28,825 nucleotides of DNA from DATARH01 sp050246595. Lineage in GTDB: Bacteria > Pseudomonadota > Alphaproteobacteria > ATCC43930 > CGMCC-115725. Of the stretch, positions 15,169-24,136 are shown in pieces. The number at the start of each line of letters is the position of its first letter. Within the stretch, counting starts at the first letter, position 1. A model generated the notes under the pieces. That model was not told where the DNA came from. It saw only the letters and a program-made list of their open reading frames with translations, and ran no database searches. A program made the translations under genes and the position numbers. The stretch lies in NCBI GenBank assembly GCA_050246595.1, contig JBFWVT010000063.1:1-28825 (forward strand). Reading direction: 5' to 3'.

Positions 15169-17988
15169 GTGATACGCCCGGTGCCGCCTGCGGCGAGGCG
15201 CGGTCTGCTGGCCGGCGCGGTCGCGATCGGTCTATTGCTCGGAACGATCGGCTGCAGCGAGCCGGTCGAGCAGCTCGTCGCCGAGGCCGGGATGCTGCGC
15301 GAAGCGGGGGATTTTCGCACGGCGGCAATCAAGCTTAACGCCGCGCTCGAACAGCAGCCGAAGAACATCCCGGCGTGGCTGCTTGCGGCGCAGATCTATA
15401 ATGACCTCGAACGCGGCGATGCGGCGCTCGGACTGTTGATGCGGGCGCGCGAAGAAGGTGTCGACCAGCGCCACTTCATCAAGCTCTGGGTACAGGCCGC
15501 ATTTGTTGCGCAACGCTACCGCGAGGTTGTCAACGACACCGCCACCCTGCCCGAGGAGCTGCCCGGCCCGATCAGGGCCAGCCTTTTCGCCTATCGCGGC
15601 GGGGCGCTGGCAGCGCTTGGCCAGATCGAAGCGGCCCGGCGCGCCTTTGAGGACGGGCTCGCCGCCGACCCGCATTCGATCGAGGTGCGCGTCATCGCGG
15701 GCCGCTTGGCGATCGATCAGGGTGATCTTGCCGAAGCCCGTCGGCTGATTGCCGCGGCGCTGCGCGAGGCGCCGAACGACCGAAGGGCAAGACAGCTCGA
15801 AGGGGATATCGCCTATGCTGCCGGGGAGTATGCGGCGGCGGAGCAGATCTACGGCAAGATCCTTCAATCTGAACCCTGGAACGAGCTGATACGGGGTCAG
15901 CTTGCCGCCGTCCAGGTCGCCGAGGACAAGCTCTCCGACGCAATATCGACCCTCGACGCGGTCCTGCTCAATCCGAAGACGGAGATACCAAAGCACCCGC
16001 TGCTGAATTACATCCGTGCCCTGGCGGCATTTCGGCAGAACGACTATGCCGCCGCTCAATCGAATGCCGCGATCGTCCTGGCGCGGCTCCCACAATTCGA
16101 GCGCGCCCGGCTGATCGTCGGCGCATCGAGCTACGCGCTGCAATTTTACGAGCAAGCCTACTACTATCTCTCTCCCTACGTTTCGGCAAATCCCGGCGAT
16201 GTCGCGGCGCGCAAACTGCTGGCCGCCACCCAGTTGCGGCTCGGGCGCGCGGCGGACGCGGCAAACACGCTGAAGCCGGTGCGGAACGAGGCGACCGACG
16301 ATGTTGAACTGCTGCAGCTGATCGGCGAGGCCGCGGCGCGCGGCGGCGATCTGGCGACGGCTCGTCGCTATTTCAATCTGGCCCTGGAACACCGGCCTGA
16401 CAGTGGAACGCTGAGGACGCAGCTCGGCATAATGGACATCGCCGCGGGCGATGCCGCAGCCTCGATCGGGAATTTGGAGCGGGCCGCCGCTATGTACCCC
16501 ACCGCGTCATGGCCCAAAATTCCGCTGTTTGTCGCCTTTATGCAGATGAAGGACCATGCTCGGGCACTCGCGACCGCCGAAAAGCTGAAAAAAGCCGAGC
16601 CGTCCGAGCCGATCGGTGAGCTGTTGACCGCCGCCGTCTTTCTGAACCAAGGCAAGCTTCAAGCCGGGCGGGAGGCACTGTTGCGAGCCCGCGAAATCCG
16701 GCACGGCGATATCGCCGCGAACGACACGCTGGCGAAGCTGGCGCTTGCGGCGGGCAGACCGGACGAAGCCCGCCGATATTTCCAGGACATCCTCGACGCC
16801 AATCCCGACAGCGCCAAAACGTATATCGCGCTCGCCGAACTTGAGGCGAAAACCGGGCGCGCCGCAACCGCCGAGGCGGTCTTGCTGAAAGGCGTGCGGA
16901 CCGTTGCCGCCACCCCTGAAATCGCCGTTGCGCTGGCGCGCTTCCAACTGAGTCGCGGCGAGGCTGAAAAAGCGCTGGTCGGCGCGACGGAGGCGCTCAA
17001 AAAATTCCCGCGCGCTCCGATCCTGCTCGATATCGCCGGCGAAGCGCAACTCGCTCTTGGCCAGAACGACGATGCGTTGTCGACGTTCAAGGCTTTGATC
17101 GACGTGGCGCCGGAGCTGGCCGCGGGACATACCGGTCTGGCCAAGGTTTATCTGGCGCAATTCACGCCCGACAATCCGCAATGGCCGGCGGTCAACGAAG
17201 CGATGGAGGCCGTGCGCCTGGCTCCCCAGGATACCGCGCCAAGATTGGTTCTGGCGCGCGCCCTGGCGCTCCACGGCCGCTTTGCCCAGGCGAGCGAATT
17301 GATACAGGAACTGCGCCCCCGCAAACCGCGGGATGCCGAGCTGCTCGAAATCGAGGCGATTGTCGCGCGCGGGCAAGGCCGGCTCGCGGAGGCTGCCGCA
17401 ACCGCCGCCCGCGCGGCAACCCTCAGGGAGAGCGAGGCGCACCGCCGCTCGGCTGAGTTGCAGTTGCGCCGTGGCGATATCGAACAGGCTGCGAAGAGCC
17501 TGACGGACTGGCTCCACCTGCATCCCGACGACGATGAAACGCGCAAATTCCTGGCCGAAATCTGCGTCAACAGCGGACATCTCGCCGAGGCGAGTGCGCA
17601 TTATCTGCGGCTTGCCGCGCAGGAACCGAAAAATCCGGTCCTGCAAAACAACCTCGCCTGGGTGTTGGCGCGGCTGGGCCGTTGGCAGGAGGCACTGTCG
17701 CACGCTCGATTGGCCGCCGCGCTGCGGCCGGAATCGGTCGAATTTCTTGACACGCTTGGCGCGATCCTGCTGCGGACCGGAAAACCCGGGGAGGCGCTGA
17801 GCACGCTTGAGGCGGCTTGGAGCAAGGCCGCGGATCGGCCTGACATCGGTTATCACTTCTCGCAGGCGCTGGCGGCTGCGGGCCGAAAGGAGGAGGCGCT
17901 CTCGGTGCTTCGTCGGGTTCTCAAAAACGGGGATGCAGCCTTCGAACGCGATCAGGCGCAATTGCTGCTAGAGCAGCTCGGCGGCTGA
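15169..17988 (+). CDS. Large TPR-repeat lipoprotein, PrsT-like
   Basis: A 939-aa protein made almost wholly of tetratricopeptide repeats. The N terminus (RRGLLAGAVAIGLLLGTIGC) is a signal with a probable lipobox ending at C29, although Thr at -3 is unusual. TPR helices run from about residue 35 to the end (for example AGMLREAGDFRTAAIKLNAAL, ARRYFQDILDANPDSAKTYIAL). The C-terminal NNLAWVLARLGRWQEALSHA and DTLGAILLRTGKPGEALSTLEAA resemble the end of PrsT. It is probably a periplasmic scaffold for EPS export or sorted-protein handling. I chose GTG 15169, with ACAGG 9 nt upstream, because it gives a compact lipoprotein signal; a TTG at 15139 behind GGAGG is the alternative. It is 13 bp before the amidotransferase gene. 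Confidence 0.85.
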   Translation: MIRPVPPAARRGLLAGAVAIGLLLGTIGCSEPVEQLVAEAGMLREAGDFRTAAIKLNAALEQQPKNIPAWLLAAQIYNDLERGDAALGLLMRAREEGVDQRHFIKLWVQAAFVAQRYREVVNDTATLPEELPGPIRASLFAYRGGALAALGQIEAARRAFEDGLAADPHSIEVRVIAGRLAIDQGDLAEARRLIAAALREAPNDRRARQLEGDIAYAAGEYAAAEQIYGKILQSEPWNELIRGQLAAVQVAEDKLSDAISTLDAVLLNPKTEIPKHPLLNYIRALAAFRQNDYAAAQSNAAIVLARLPQFERARLIVGASSYALQFYEQAYYYLSPYVSANPGDVAARKLLAATQLRLGRAADAANTLKPVRNEATDDVELLQLIGEAAARGGDLATARRYFNLALEHRPDSGTLRTQLGIMDIAAGDAAASIGNLERAAAMYPTASWPKIPLFVAFMQMKDHARALATAEKLKKAEPSEPIGELLTAAVFLNQGKLQAGREALLRAREIRHGDIAANDTLAKLALAAGRPDEARRYFQDILDANPDSAKTYIALAELEAKTGRAATAEAVLLKGVRTVAATPEIAVALARFQLSRGEAEKALVGATEALKKFPRAPILLDIAGEAQLALGQNDDALSTFKALIDVAPELAAGHTGLAKVYLAQFTPDNPQWPAVNEAMEAVRLAPQDTAPRLVLARALALHGRFAQASELIQELRPRKPRDAELLEIEAIVARGQGRLAEAAATAARAATLRESEAHRRSAELQLRRGDIEQAAKSLTDWLHLHPDDDETRKFLAEICVNSGHLAEASAHYLRLAAQEPKNPVLQNNLAWVLARLGRWQEALSHARLAAALRPESVEFLDTLGAILLRTGKPGEALSTLEAAWSKAADRPDIGYHFSQALAAAGRKEEALSVLRRVLKNGDAAFERDQAQLLLEQLGG

Positions 17989-18001
17989 GGAGAGCGGGTC
18001 G

Positions 18002-19942
18002 ATGTGCGGGATAGCAGGGTTGTGGGAGCAGCGCGGACGAATGGCCCCGGACGCGCTCGCCGCCATCGCCGCAGCGATGACGGATACGCTCGTGCATCGC
18101 GGCCCCGATGCCGGCGATGTTTGGCTCGATCCGCAGGCCGGGCTGGCCCTCGGACACCGGCGGCTGTCGATCATCGACCTGTCGCCGGCCGGGGCGCAGC
18201 CGATGGTCTCGTCGTGCGGCCGCTTTGTCCTCTCCTACAATGGCGAGGTCTACAACGCCGACGAGTTGCGGTCGGAGCTTGAGGCCGCCGGACGGCGGTT
18301 TCGCGGCCACAGCGACACCGAGGCGATTGTCGAGGGGGCCGCGGTCTGGGGTGTCGAGGCGACCGTCAAGCGTCTGATCGGCATGTTCGCGATGGCGCTC
18401 TGGGATCGCCGCGAGCGGGTGCTCTACCTCGTGCGCGACCGCCTCGGCATCAAACCTCTCTACTGGGCCGAGTTTGACGGACGGGTGCTGTTCGGTTCCG
18501 AGCTAAAGGCGTTGCGTGTCGATCGGAGCTGGACGCCGGAGCTCGATCGCGAAGCGCTGCTGGCACTTCTGCGCTTTGGTTATATTCCGGCTCCGGACAC
18601 GATCTACTCCGGCGTTTACAAATTGCCGCCCGGGACGATCTTGCAGGCGTCGACCGGCGCCCGGCCGGTCGTCGCGCCGTATTGGTCGCTCCAGGACATT
18701 GCCCGCCAGGGTCAGAACGCCCGCTTCTCCGGCGGCGAGGCGGAAGCTGCCGAGGCGCTCGACGCGCTGCTGCGGGACGCGGTCCGGCGCCGCATGGTCG
18801 CCGACGTGCCGCTCGGCGCCTTTCTGTCCGGCGGGATCGATTCATCGACGGTTGTCGCGCTGATGCAGGCGCAGAGCGCAAGACCGGTGCGCACATTCTC
18901 GATCGGTTTTCACGAGCACGAGTACAACGAGGGCGAGAATGCCGCCGCCGTCGCGCGGCATCTCGGGACCGAGCATACCGAGCTGTACGCCGAACCGCGC
19001 CACGCGCTCGACGTTATCCCGCAACTCGCCGATATGTACGATGAGCCGTTTGCCGACTCGTCGCAGTTGCCGACCTATCTCGTATCAAAAATGACGCGCG
19101 CACATGTCACAGTCGCGTTGTCCGGCGATGGCGGTGACGAGTTGTTCGCCGGCTATACGCGCTATTTCCGCGGTCAGGGGGTGTGGCGGGCGATCGATGC
19201 CGCCCCGCGGCCGTTGCGCGCGCTCGCCGCCGGCGGCATATGGGCGCTGCCGCCTTCCGCCTGGTCGGCCCTCGGGACGGTAATCCCCGAACCGCGTCGT
19301 CCGGCGCAGTTCGGCGACAAAATGCACAAGCTCGCCGGTGTCCTTGCCGGCGAACCGGAGGCCAGCGCCTTCTACCGTCAGATCGTAAGCCTATGGGCCG
19401 ACCCCGCCTCCGTGGTCAAAGGCGCCCGCGAGCGGCCCGGGCTGCTCGACGATGCACGAATAAAGTCGCTGGTGCCCGATTTTATCGAGCGCATGCAGTA
19501 TCTCGATACGCTGACCTATCTTCCGGACGATATCCTGACCAAGGTTGACCGCGCCTCGATGGCGGTCGCGCTCGAAGCGCGGGTGCCGCTGCTCGACCAT
19601 CGTGTCGTCGCTTTCAGCTGGTCGCTGCCGCCCGCGATGAAAGCGGGCAGCGGCATCGGAAAGCGGTTGTTGCGCAGCGTTTTGCACCGCTATGTACCGC
19701 GCGAGCTGGTCGATCGGCCGAAAATGGGGTTTGCGGTGCCGCTCGATCGCTGGCTGCGCTGCGAGCTGCGCGGCTGGGCCGAAAGCCTGCTCGACCGGCA
19801 CCGCCTGGAGCAGGACGGCATTCTCGACCCGACGGCAATCCGCCGACGCTGGAGCGAGCACCTTGCCGGCAAGCGGAACTGGCAGGCATCGCTGTGGGCA
19901 GTGCTGATGTTCCAGGCCTGGAAGGCGCGATGGCTGGCGTGA
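18002..19942 (+). CDS. asnB: Asparagine synthase (glutamine-hydrolysing) type amidotransferase
   Basis: A 646-aa class II glutamine amidotransferase. The N-terminal glutaminase begins MCGIAGLW with nucleophile C2 and carries RGPDAG, GHRRLSIIDLS, NGEVYN and GHSDTEAI. The C-terminal asparagine synthase domain carries the ATP-pyrophosphatase loop LSGGIDSSTVVAL (SGGIDSS at 276-282), SGDGGDELFAGYTRYF, and DDILTKVDRASMAVALEARVPLLDHR. Members in exosortase/EPS loci (TIGR03108-like) are thought to amidate a sugar acid or other EPS group rather than make free asparagine, so asnB is a family label. ATG 18002 has GAGGAG 8 nt upstream and follows the TPR gene by 13 bp. The 3' end overlaps the transglycosylase start by 13 bp, so the genes are one operon. 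Confidence 0.93.
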   Translation: MCGIAGLWEQRGRMAPDALAAIAAAMTDTLVHRGPDAGDVWLDPQAGLALGHRRLSIIDLSPAGAQPMVSSCGRFVLSYNGEVYNADELRSELEAAGRRFRGHSDTEAIVEGAAVWGVEATVKRLIGMFAMALWDRRERVLYLVRDRLGIKPLYWAEFDGRVLFGSELKALRVDRSWTPELDREALLALLRFGYIPAPDTIYSGVYKLPPGTILQASTGARPVVAPYWSLQDIARQGQNARFSGGEAEAAEALDALLRDAVRRRMVADVPLGAFLSGGIDSSTVVALMQAQSARPVRTFSIGFHEHEYNEGENAAAVARHLGTEHTELYAEPRHALDVIPQLADMYDEPFADSSQLPTYLVSKMTRAHVTVALSGDGGDELFAGYTRYFRGQGVWRAIDAAPRPLRALAAGGIWALPPSAWSALGTVIPEPRRPAQFGDKMHKLAGVLAGEPEASAFYRQIVSLWADPASVVKGARERPGLLDDARIKSLVPDFIERMQYLDTLTYLPDDILTKVDRASMAVALEARVPLLDHRVVAFSWSLPPAMKAGSGIGKRLLRSVLHRYVPRELVDRPKMGFAVPLDRWLRCELRGWAESLLDRHRLEQDGILDPTAIRRRWSEHLAGKRNWQASLWAVLMFQAWKARWLA

Positions 19943-20871
19943 CCCTTCGCTCGGGGCGCGCGATATTGCTGGTTGCCGCCGTGTTGAGTCACCCGCTGCT
20001 CGTGACCGCGGCGCAGGGCGCCGACCCGCGCCCGGACGCATCCCGGAATAGCCCCGCGGGCAAGGCGGGGGATACGGTCGCGCTGGCCATGCGGTACGAA
20101 AGCGGCCTGTCGGTGCCGCGCGATTACGGGCGGGCATTGACCCTCTATTGCGAGGCGGCCCGGCGCGGCGATGCGAGGGCGTATTACGGTCTCGGCTGGA
20201 TGTATCTGAACGGCCGCGGAGTGGCGCGCGACGAGGCCACCGCGGTGATGTGGCTGCGCAAGGCGGCGGATCGCGGTATCGCGCAGGCGGCAAATCTCCT
20301 GCAACTGCTTTCCCGAGTTTCGCCGGCTCCGGCGCGGGATTGTCCGCGCCCGCTGGAAGGATCGCGGCAGGCCACCGCAAAAGCGTTTCCGCGCGCCTCG
20401 GCCCCGCCGGCGATCCGCCGCTTGATCAACGAGACCGCGCAGCATATCGGGATCGATGCGCGTCTGCTGCACTCGGTGGTTCTGGTCGAGTCCGGCTTCG
20501 ATCCCCGCGCTGTTTCTCCGAAGATGGCGGCCGGGCTGATGCAGCTGATGCCGGCCACCGCAGAGCGGTTCGGGGTGCGCGACCGCTTTGATCCGCGCGA
20601 AAACATCCGCGCGGGCGCGACATACCTGCGCGCACTGATCGACAAATACAAAGGCGATCTGGCGCTGGCCCTCGCCGCCTACAACGCCGGCGAAGCCAAA
20701 GTGGATGCCCATGGCGGCGTGCCGCCATACGAGGAAACGCAGGCTTACATCGCCGCGGTCAAGCGGCTCTGCCGTTGTGGCCAAGACGATCGGACGAAGC
20801 GCGGCGGCCAAAGCCCGCTTGCGGGCGCTGCGCCCTCAGATCACGCTTCCGATGGCGAGCGCGATCAGTGA
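19930..20871 (+). CDS. Lytic transglycosylase (SLT domain) with Sel1-type repeats
   Basis: A 313-aa periplasmic murein-cleaving protein. An N-terminal signal (AILLVAAVLSHPLLVTAAQGA) precedes Sel1/TPR-like repeats at about 45-128 (YGLGWMYLNGRGVARDEATAV, WLRKAADRG). The SLT catalytic domain at about 160-275 has the catalytic glutamate E187 (VVLVESGFDP), then SPKMAAGLMQLMPATAERFGV, NIRAGATYLRAL and LALAAYNAGEAKV. Such enzymes open peptidoglycan to let large export machines through, and they recur in EPS/exosortase loci. The start ATG 19930 lies inside the end of the amidotransferase gene, so it is translationally coupled. The last 30 residues are hydrophilic. The end overlaps by 36 bp a small gene on the other strand. 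Confidence 0.9.
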   Translation: MAGVTLRSGRAILLVAAVLSHPLLVTAAQGADPRPDASRNSPAGKAGDTVALAMRYESGLSVPRDYGRALTLYCEAARRGDARAYYGLGWMYLNGRGVARDEATAVMWLRKAADRGIAQAANLLQLLSRVSPAPARDCPRPLEGSRQATAKAFPRASAPPAIRRLINETAQHIGIDARLLHSVVLVESGFDPRAVSPKMAAGLMQLMPATAERFGVRDRFDPRENIRAGATYLRALIDKYKGDLALALAAYNAGEAKVDAHGGVPPYEETQAYIAAVKRLCRCGQDDRTKRGGQSPLAGAAPSDHASDGERDQ

Positions 20872-21003
20872 CCAGAGCACCGCGCTGGCTCCCGCGATGA
20901 GTGTTATCGCGGTTCCGAGCGGCAGCCGGTCATCCCCGCTGCCCCGGGCTTGCGCCGAGGTTTCCGCCAAGCGGATATCAGAGAAACTCAGCTTTTGGGC
21001 CAT
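20836..21003 (-). CDS. Small single-TM membrane protein (55 aa)
   Basis: A 55-aa reading frame starting MAQKLSFSDIRLAE and ending with a hydrophobic helix (about residues 30-55, AITLIAGASAVLWSLIALAI) and TGA. The evidence that it is real is the strong Shine-Dalgarno GAGGAG 7 nt before the ATG, a hydrophilic head with a clean C-terminal membrane helix, and its position in an otherwise empty gap. It is convergent with the transglycosylase, overlapping its last 36 bp, and lies downstream of the prsT-like gene on the same strand, 169 bp away. I do not recognise a family. Analogous small tail-anchored proteins often regulate or stabilise membrane complexes, but no role is shown here. Confidence 0.6.
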   Translation of the reverse strand: MAQKLSFSDIRLAETSAQARGSGDDRLPLGTAITLIAGASAVLWSLIALAIGSVI

Positions 21004-21116
21004 CGGCGTGCTCCTCAGTGCTGCATAACCCCACCCTGGCGGTGAAAGCTTAATAATTCGTTGCTCGCGGCCTATTAACTCTGATTAACGGCAGCGACGC
21101 CAAGCCGTTCCAGGAG

Positions 21117-21148
21117 ACCCGGCGCCGCGGCGGTCCGCGGCGCCGGGT
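21117..21148 (-). terminator. Strong GC hairpin after the prsT gene
   Basis: A perfect 14-bp stem, ACCCGGCGCCGCGG (21117-21130) with its complement at 21135-21148, and a 4-nt loop CGGT. It lies 24 bp after the stop of the minus-strand TPR gene. No T run follows in either direction, so it is either a non-canonical terminator or an RNA-stabilising hairpin between prsT and the 55-aa gene. Confidence 0.5.
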
Positions 21149-21172
21149 CGGCAATCAATTCCCTACCGGTTC

Positions 21173-24001
21173 CTATCCGCGCTTCAGCTCGTCGAGCAGC
21201 TTCTCCGCTTCCGCCTTGCTTACAAAGGACGCGCCCGAACCGAGCAGCTTTTCCAATACAGCCCGCGCGTCGGAGGCACGTCCGGCGCGCTGCAGCGCAA
21301 CAGCGACGTGGTATTGAATTTCCGGGTTCCCCGGCAACGCCGCGCGGGCCGCTTCGAGGTGAACCAGAGCTCCCTGGACATCGCCCTGTTCGAGCAGAAC
21401 CCAGCCGAGCGTATCCTTGATGAGCCCGGTCGCCGGCGCGCTCGGCGGCGCGGCCGCCACCGCCTTTTCCGCCAATTCGCGGGCTTTTGCCAGATCACCG
21501 CGCTGCTGATGGAGCCAGGCGAGATTGTTGAGCGCGATCACGTCGTTCGGCTGCTGTGACAAGAGCCGCGTCTCCTCCGCGGCCGCCGCGTCGTATTTCT
21601 TGCTCAGCAGATAGACGTCCGCCAACGCCCGCCGCAGCGCGCGATCGTCCGGGCGCTCGTTGAGCCGGGCGGTGAGCAGCGCCTCGGCTTTGCCGGCCTC
21701 TCCGCTCGCGGCATGCAAACGCGCCAGCCCGACCGCGATCGCCGGATCGCTCCGGTGCGCCGCTGCCGACTTTTCCAGCAAGGCCACCGCCTCCGCCCGC
21801 TTCCCGTTGCGCGCGTATAAATCCGCGGCGGTCAGGTCGTACGCTGAACTCTCCGGATCTTCCTTCGCGAACGCCCGCGCCTTGGCAATCCCGCTCTCGA
21901 TCCCGCCAATTTCCGCTTCAAGCCGGATGAGCTGCTGCTTGAGCGTCCGGTTGGCGGGGTCCTTGTCAAGCCGCGCCTGCACAACGCTCCGGGCATCCTG
22001 GAAGCGTTTGTCGGCGACCAGCGCGCCAAGGTAACGCCGGAATATCGGCTCGGAACTCGGCGCGGCCTCATATGCCTCGCGGTACGAATCCACCGCCGCA
22101 TCGCGATCCCCGGAGGCAGCCATGATCCGTCCCTCCGCCTCGGCGACCGCCGCATTGCCCGGGAAACGCAGTCCCAACTCGCCGGCCAGCGTCTTGGCGC
22201 GCGTCCAATCCTGCCGCGCGGCATGGAGGTTCATCAGCTTGATGCCGGGCGCCGGATCGCCGGGAGCCGCAATGCGGGCCTTCTCGGCATGCCCGATCGC
22301 CTCGTCCCATTTCTTCTCGCGCGCCGCGATATCGGCGAGCGCGAGCAGGGCCGAGGGATCGTCGGGCTTGCGGGACAGGAAATCCCGGTAGGTTTTCCTC
22401 GCCTCCTCGACCTGACCGGCGGCAAGATACACCTGCGCGAGATTGTGGCGCGCCGGCGCCGAATCCGGGTTTCGCGTCACGATCGCCGCGAAAATCTTCG
22501 TGGCGGCGGGATAATCCTTCTGCGCCGCGCGCACCATCCCGAGAAGCACCTGATACGCGTCGAGGTCGGGCTTCTCCGCAACCAGCTTTTCAGCCACCTC
22601 GGCGGCCTTGTCGACATGGCCGGCACGCAATTCGCTCAGCACCAGCGGCGGGCCGGCCACCGTCTCGCCGGCATCGGTGGCAAACAAATTTTCGAGTTCC
22701 TCGATACCCTGACCCCTCGCCCCCGCGTCGATCTTCGAGGCCGCGATCATTGCCTTGAGGGGTACGTCGTCAGGGGCGATCGCCGACGCCTTCTGGAACT
22801 GTTCGAGGGCCAGGCCCGGCCTGCCCATATCGGCGTAAATCTTGCCGAGCAAAGCCAGCGTCGCCGCATCGGGCGGCGATTTGCTCAAATACGAGGTCAG
22901 ATAATCGACCGCGGCATTGCGGCTGCCGCGGCTCAGGGCGATCGTCGCGGCGAGCCGCGCGCCTGCCGGGTTGTTCGGAACCCGCGCCACATACTTGGCG
23001 ATCGCATCGCCGGCCTGGTTGTATTGCTTCAAGCGGTATTTGGTTAGGGCCTGGACATAAAATCCTTGCGGCAGATTGACAAAACCGGGGCTGAGCCGGT
23101 CCAGGATCCGGTCGGCGGCGGCGAAGTCCTGCTTTTTGACATATTCCAGCGCACGCAGGTAGTTCGCCCTGAAATCCTGCGGCGCCGCCTTTAACACTGC
23201 GTCGAGATCCTGATCGAGCGCCGCGTAGTCGCCCCGGTTCAAGTGGACATTGGCGCGCGCCAGACGGGCGTTGACATTGCCGGGGTCGATCGCCAGCGCC
23301 TCGCCAAAACGCTGTATCGCACCGTCGGCGTCGCCGCGCAGCGCGAGCGTTTCGCCCTTGAGCGCGATCGCATCGGCCGATTTCGGTTCCGCGGCCAGCA
23401 CCTCGTCGACAAGCTTTTCGGCCTCTCCCGGCTTGCCCCTCAGCAGCAATCTCGCGAGGGTCAGCTTTGCCGGCGCGCCGTCCGGGTCCAGCGACACCGC
23501 CTGGCGGAGCAGCGTCTCGGCCCTGGCCGGGTCACGCAGCGCGTTCGCCGCCAGCCCCAGCACCATCCTGATCTTGCTTTCGAGTTCCGGCGGGCGGTTG
23601 CCCGGCTTGATCTCGACCGGGATGTCGGCGGACTTCCCTTGCCGCAGCATCGCCTCGGCGAGCGTCAGGATGTACTCGGCCTCCGGACCGTTCAGGTCGC
23701 GGGCGGCGCGGGCGGCGCGTTCCGCATAGGCGAGATTGCCGAGCTTAAGATAAACCTGCGCCAGCAGCGCGCGGATATGAGCATCCTTCGGAGCCTCGCG
23801 CTCGGCATTGCGCAGCTCGATCTCGGCCGCGTTGAAATTGCCCTTTTCCAGATAGGTCTTGGCTCTGTCGAGATAGGCTTGCCCATCCTTGGCCCAAGCT
23901 CCGGGAACCCAATCTCCGGGTTGCCCGAACCCGGCAAACGCCACCGCCGCCACGGCAATCAGCGCGCCGCGCGCCAGCCATCCGCCGCCAACGTACCGCA
24001 T
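21173..24001 (-). CDS. prsT: PEP-CTERM-system TPR-repeat protein PrsT
   Basis: A 942-aa periplasmic TPR protein. A signal peptide (LARGALIAVAAVAFAGFG, probable cleavage AWA-KD at 35-37) leads into YLDRAKTYLEKGNFNAAEIEL and RNAEREAPKDAHIRALLAQ, which is the characteristic start of PrsT (TIGR02917). About 20 TPR units continue to the end (for example ALNNLAWLHQQRGDLAKARELA and DTLGWVLLEQGDVQGALVHLEAARA). Full length matches the family at roughly 900 residues. No lipobox is present, unlike the other TPR protein here. ATG 24001 begins the signal peptide; AAGAAGGAAAA lies a few bases upstream. It probably acts with the exosortase/EPS machinery as an assembly scaffold. It stands alone, with 307 bp upstream and a hairpin downstream, so it has its own promoter. 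Confidence 0.93.
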   Translation of the reverse strand: MRYVGGGWLARGALIAVAAVAFAGFGQPGDWVPGAWAKDGQAYLDRAKTYLEKGNFNAAEIELRNAEREAPKDAHIRALLAQVYLKLGNLAYAERAARAARDLNGPEAEYILTLAEAMLRQGKSADIPVEIKPGNRPPELESKIRMVLGLAANALRDPARAETLLRQAVSLDPDGAPAKLTLARLLLRGKPGEAEKLVDEVLAAEPKSADAIALKGETLALRGDADGAIQRFGEALAIDPGNVNARLARANVHLNRGDYAALDQDLDAVLKAAPQDFRANYLRALEYVKKQDFAAADRILDRLSPGFVNLPQGFYVQALTKYRLKQYNQAGDAIAKYVARVPNNPAGARLAATIALSRGSRNAAVDYLTSYLSKSPPDAATLALLGKIYADMGRPGLALEQFQKASAIAPDDVPLKAMIAASKIDAGARGQGIEELENLFATDAGETVAGPPLVLSELRAGHVDKAAEVAEKLVAEKPDLDAYQVLLGMVRAAQKDYPAATKIFAAIVTRNPDSAPARHNLAQVYLAAGQVEEARKTYRDFLSRKPDDPSALLALADIAAREKKWDEAIGHAEKARIAAPGDPAPGIKLMNLHAARQDWTRAKTLAGELGLRFPGNAAVAEAEGRIMAASGDRDAAVDSYREAYEAAPSSEPIFRRYLGALVADKRFQDARSVVQARLDKDPANRTLKQQLIRLEAEIGGIESGIAKARAFAKEDPESSAYDLTAADLYARNGKRAEAVALLEKSAAAHRSDPAIAVGLARLHAASGEAGKAEALLTARLNERPDDRALRRALADVYLLSKKYDAAAAEETRLLSQQPNDVIALNNLAWLHQQRGDLAKARELAEKAVAAAPPSAPATGLIKDTLGWVLLEQGDVQGALVHLEAARAALPGNPEIQYHVAVALQRAGRASDARAVLEKLLGSGASFVSKAEAEKLLDELKRG

Positions 24002-24136
24002 CAGCGTTTTCCTTCTTCCGCGTGCTGTCGCTCGGAAGTTTTTGCATCGCGCACGCTGCCGCCGCAGACGATTCGCCCGCGCGCCGCGGCGCGATGTGAA
24101 CCGGGCAAGCTCCGAGCCTTCATAGCGTCTCTAGCG

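Noticed and set aside
16507..17961. 484-aa minus-strand frame inside the TPR lipoprotein gene
   Set aside because: It is antisense to continuous TPR repeats and has no repeat structure or domain of its own.
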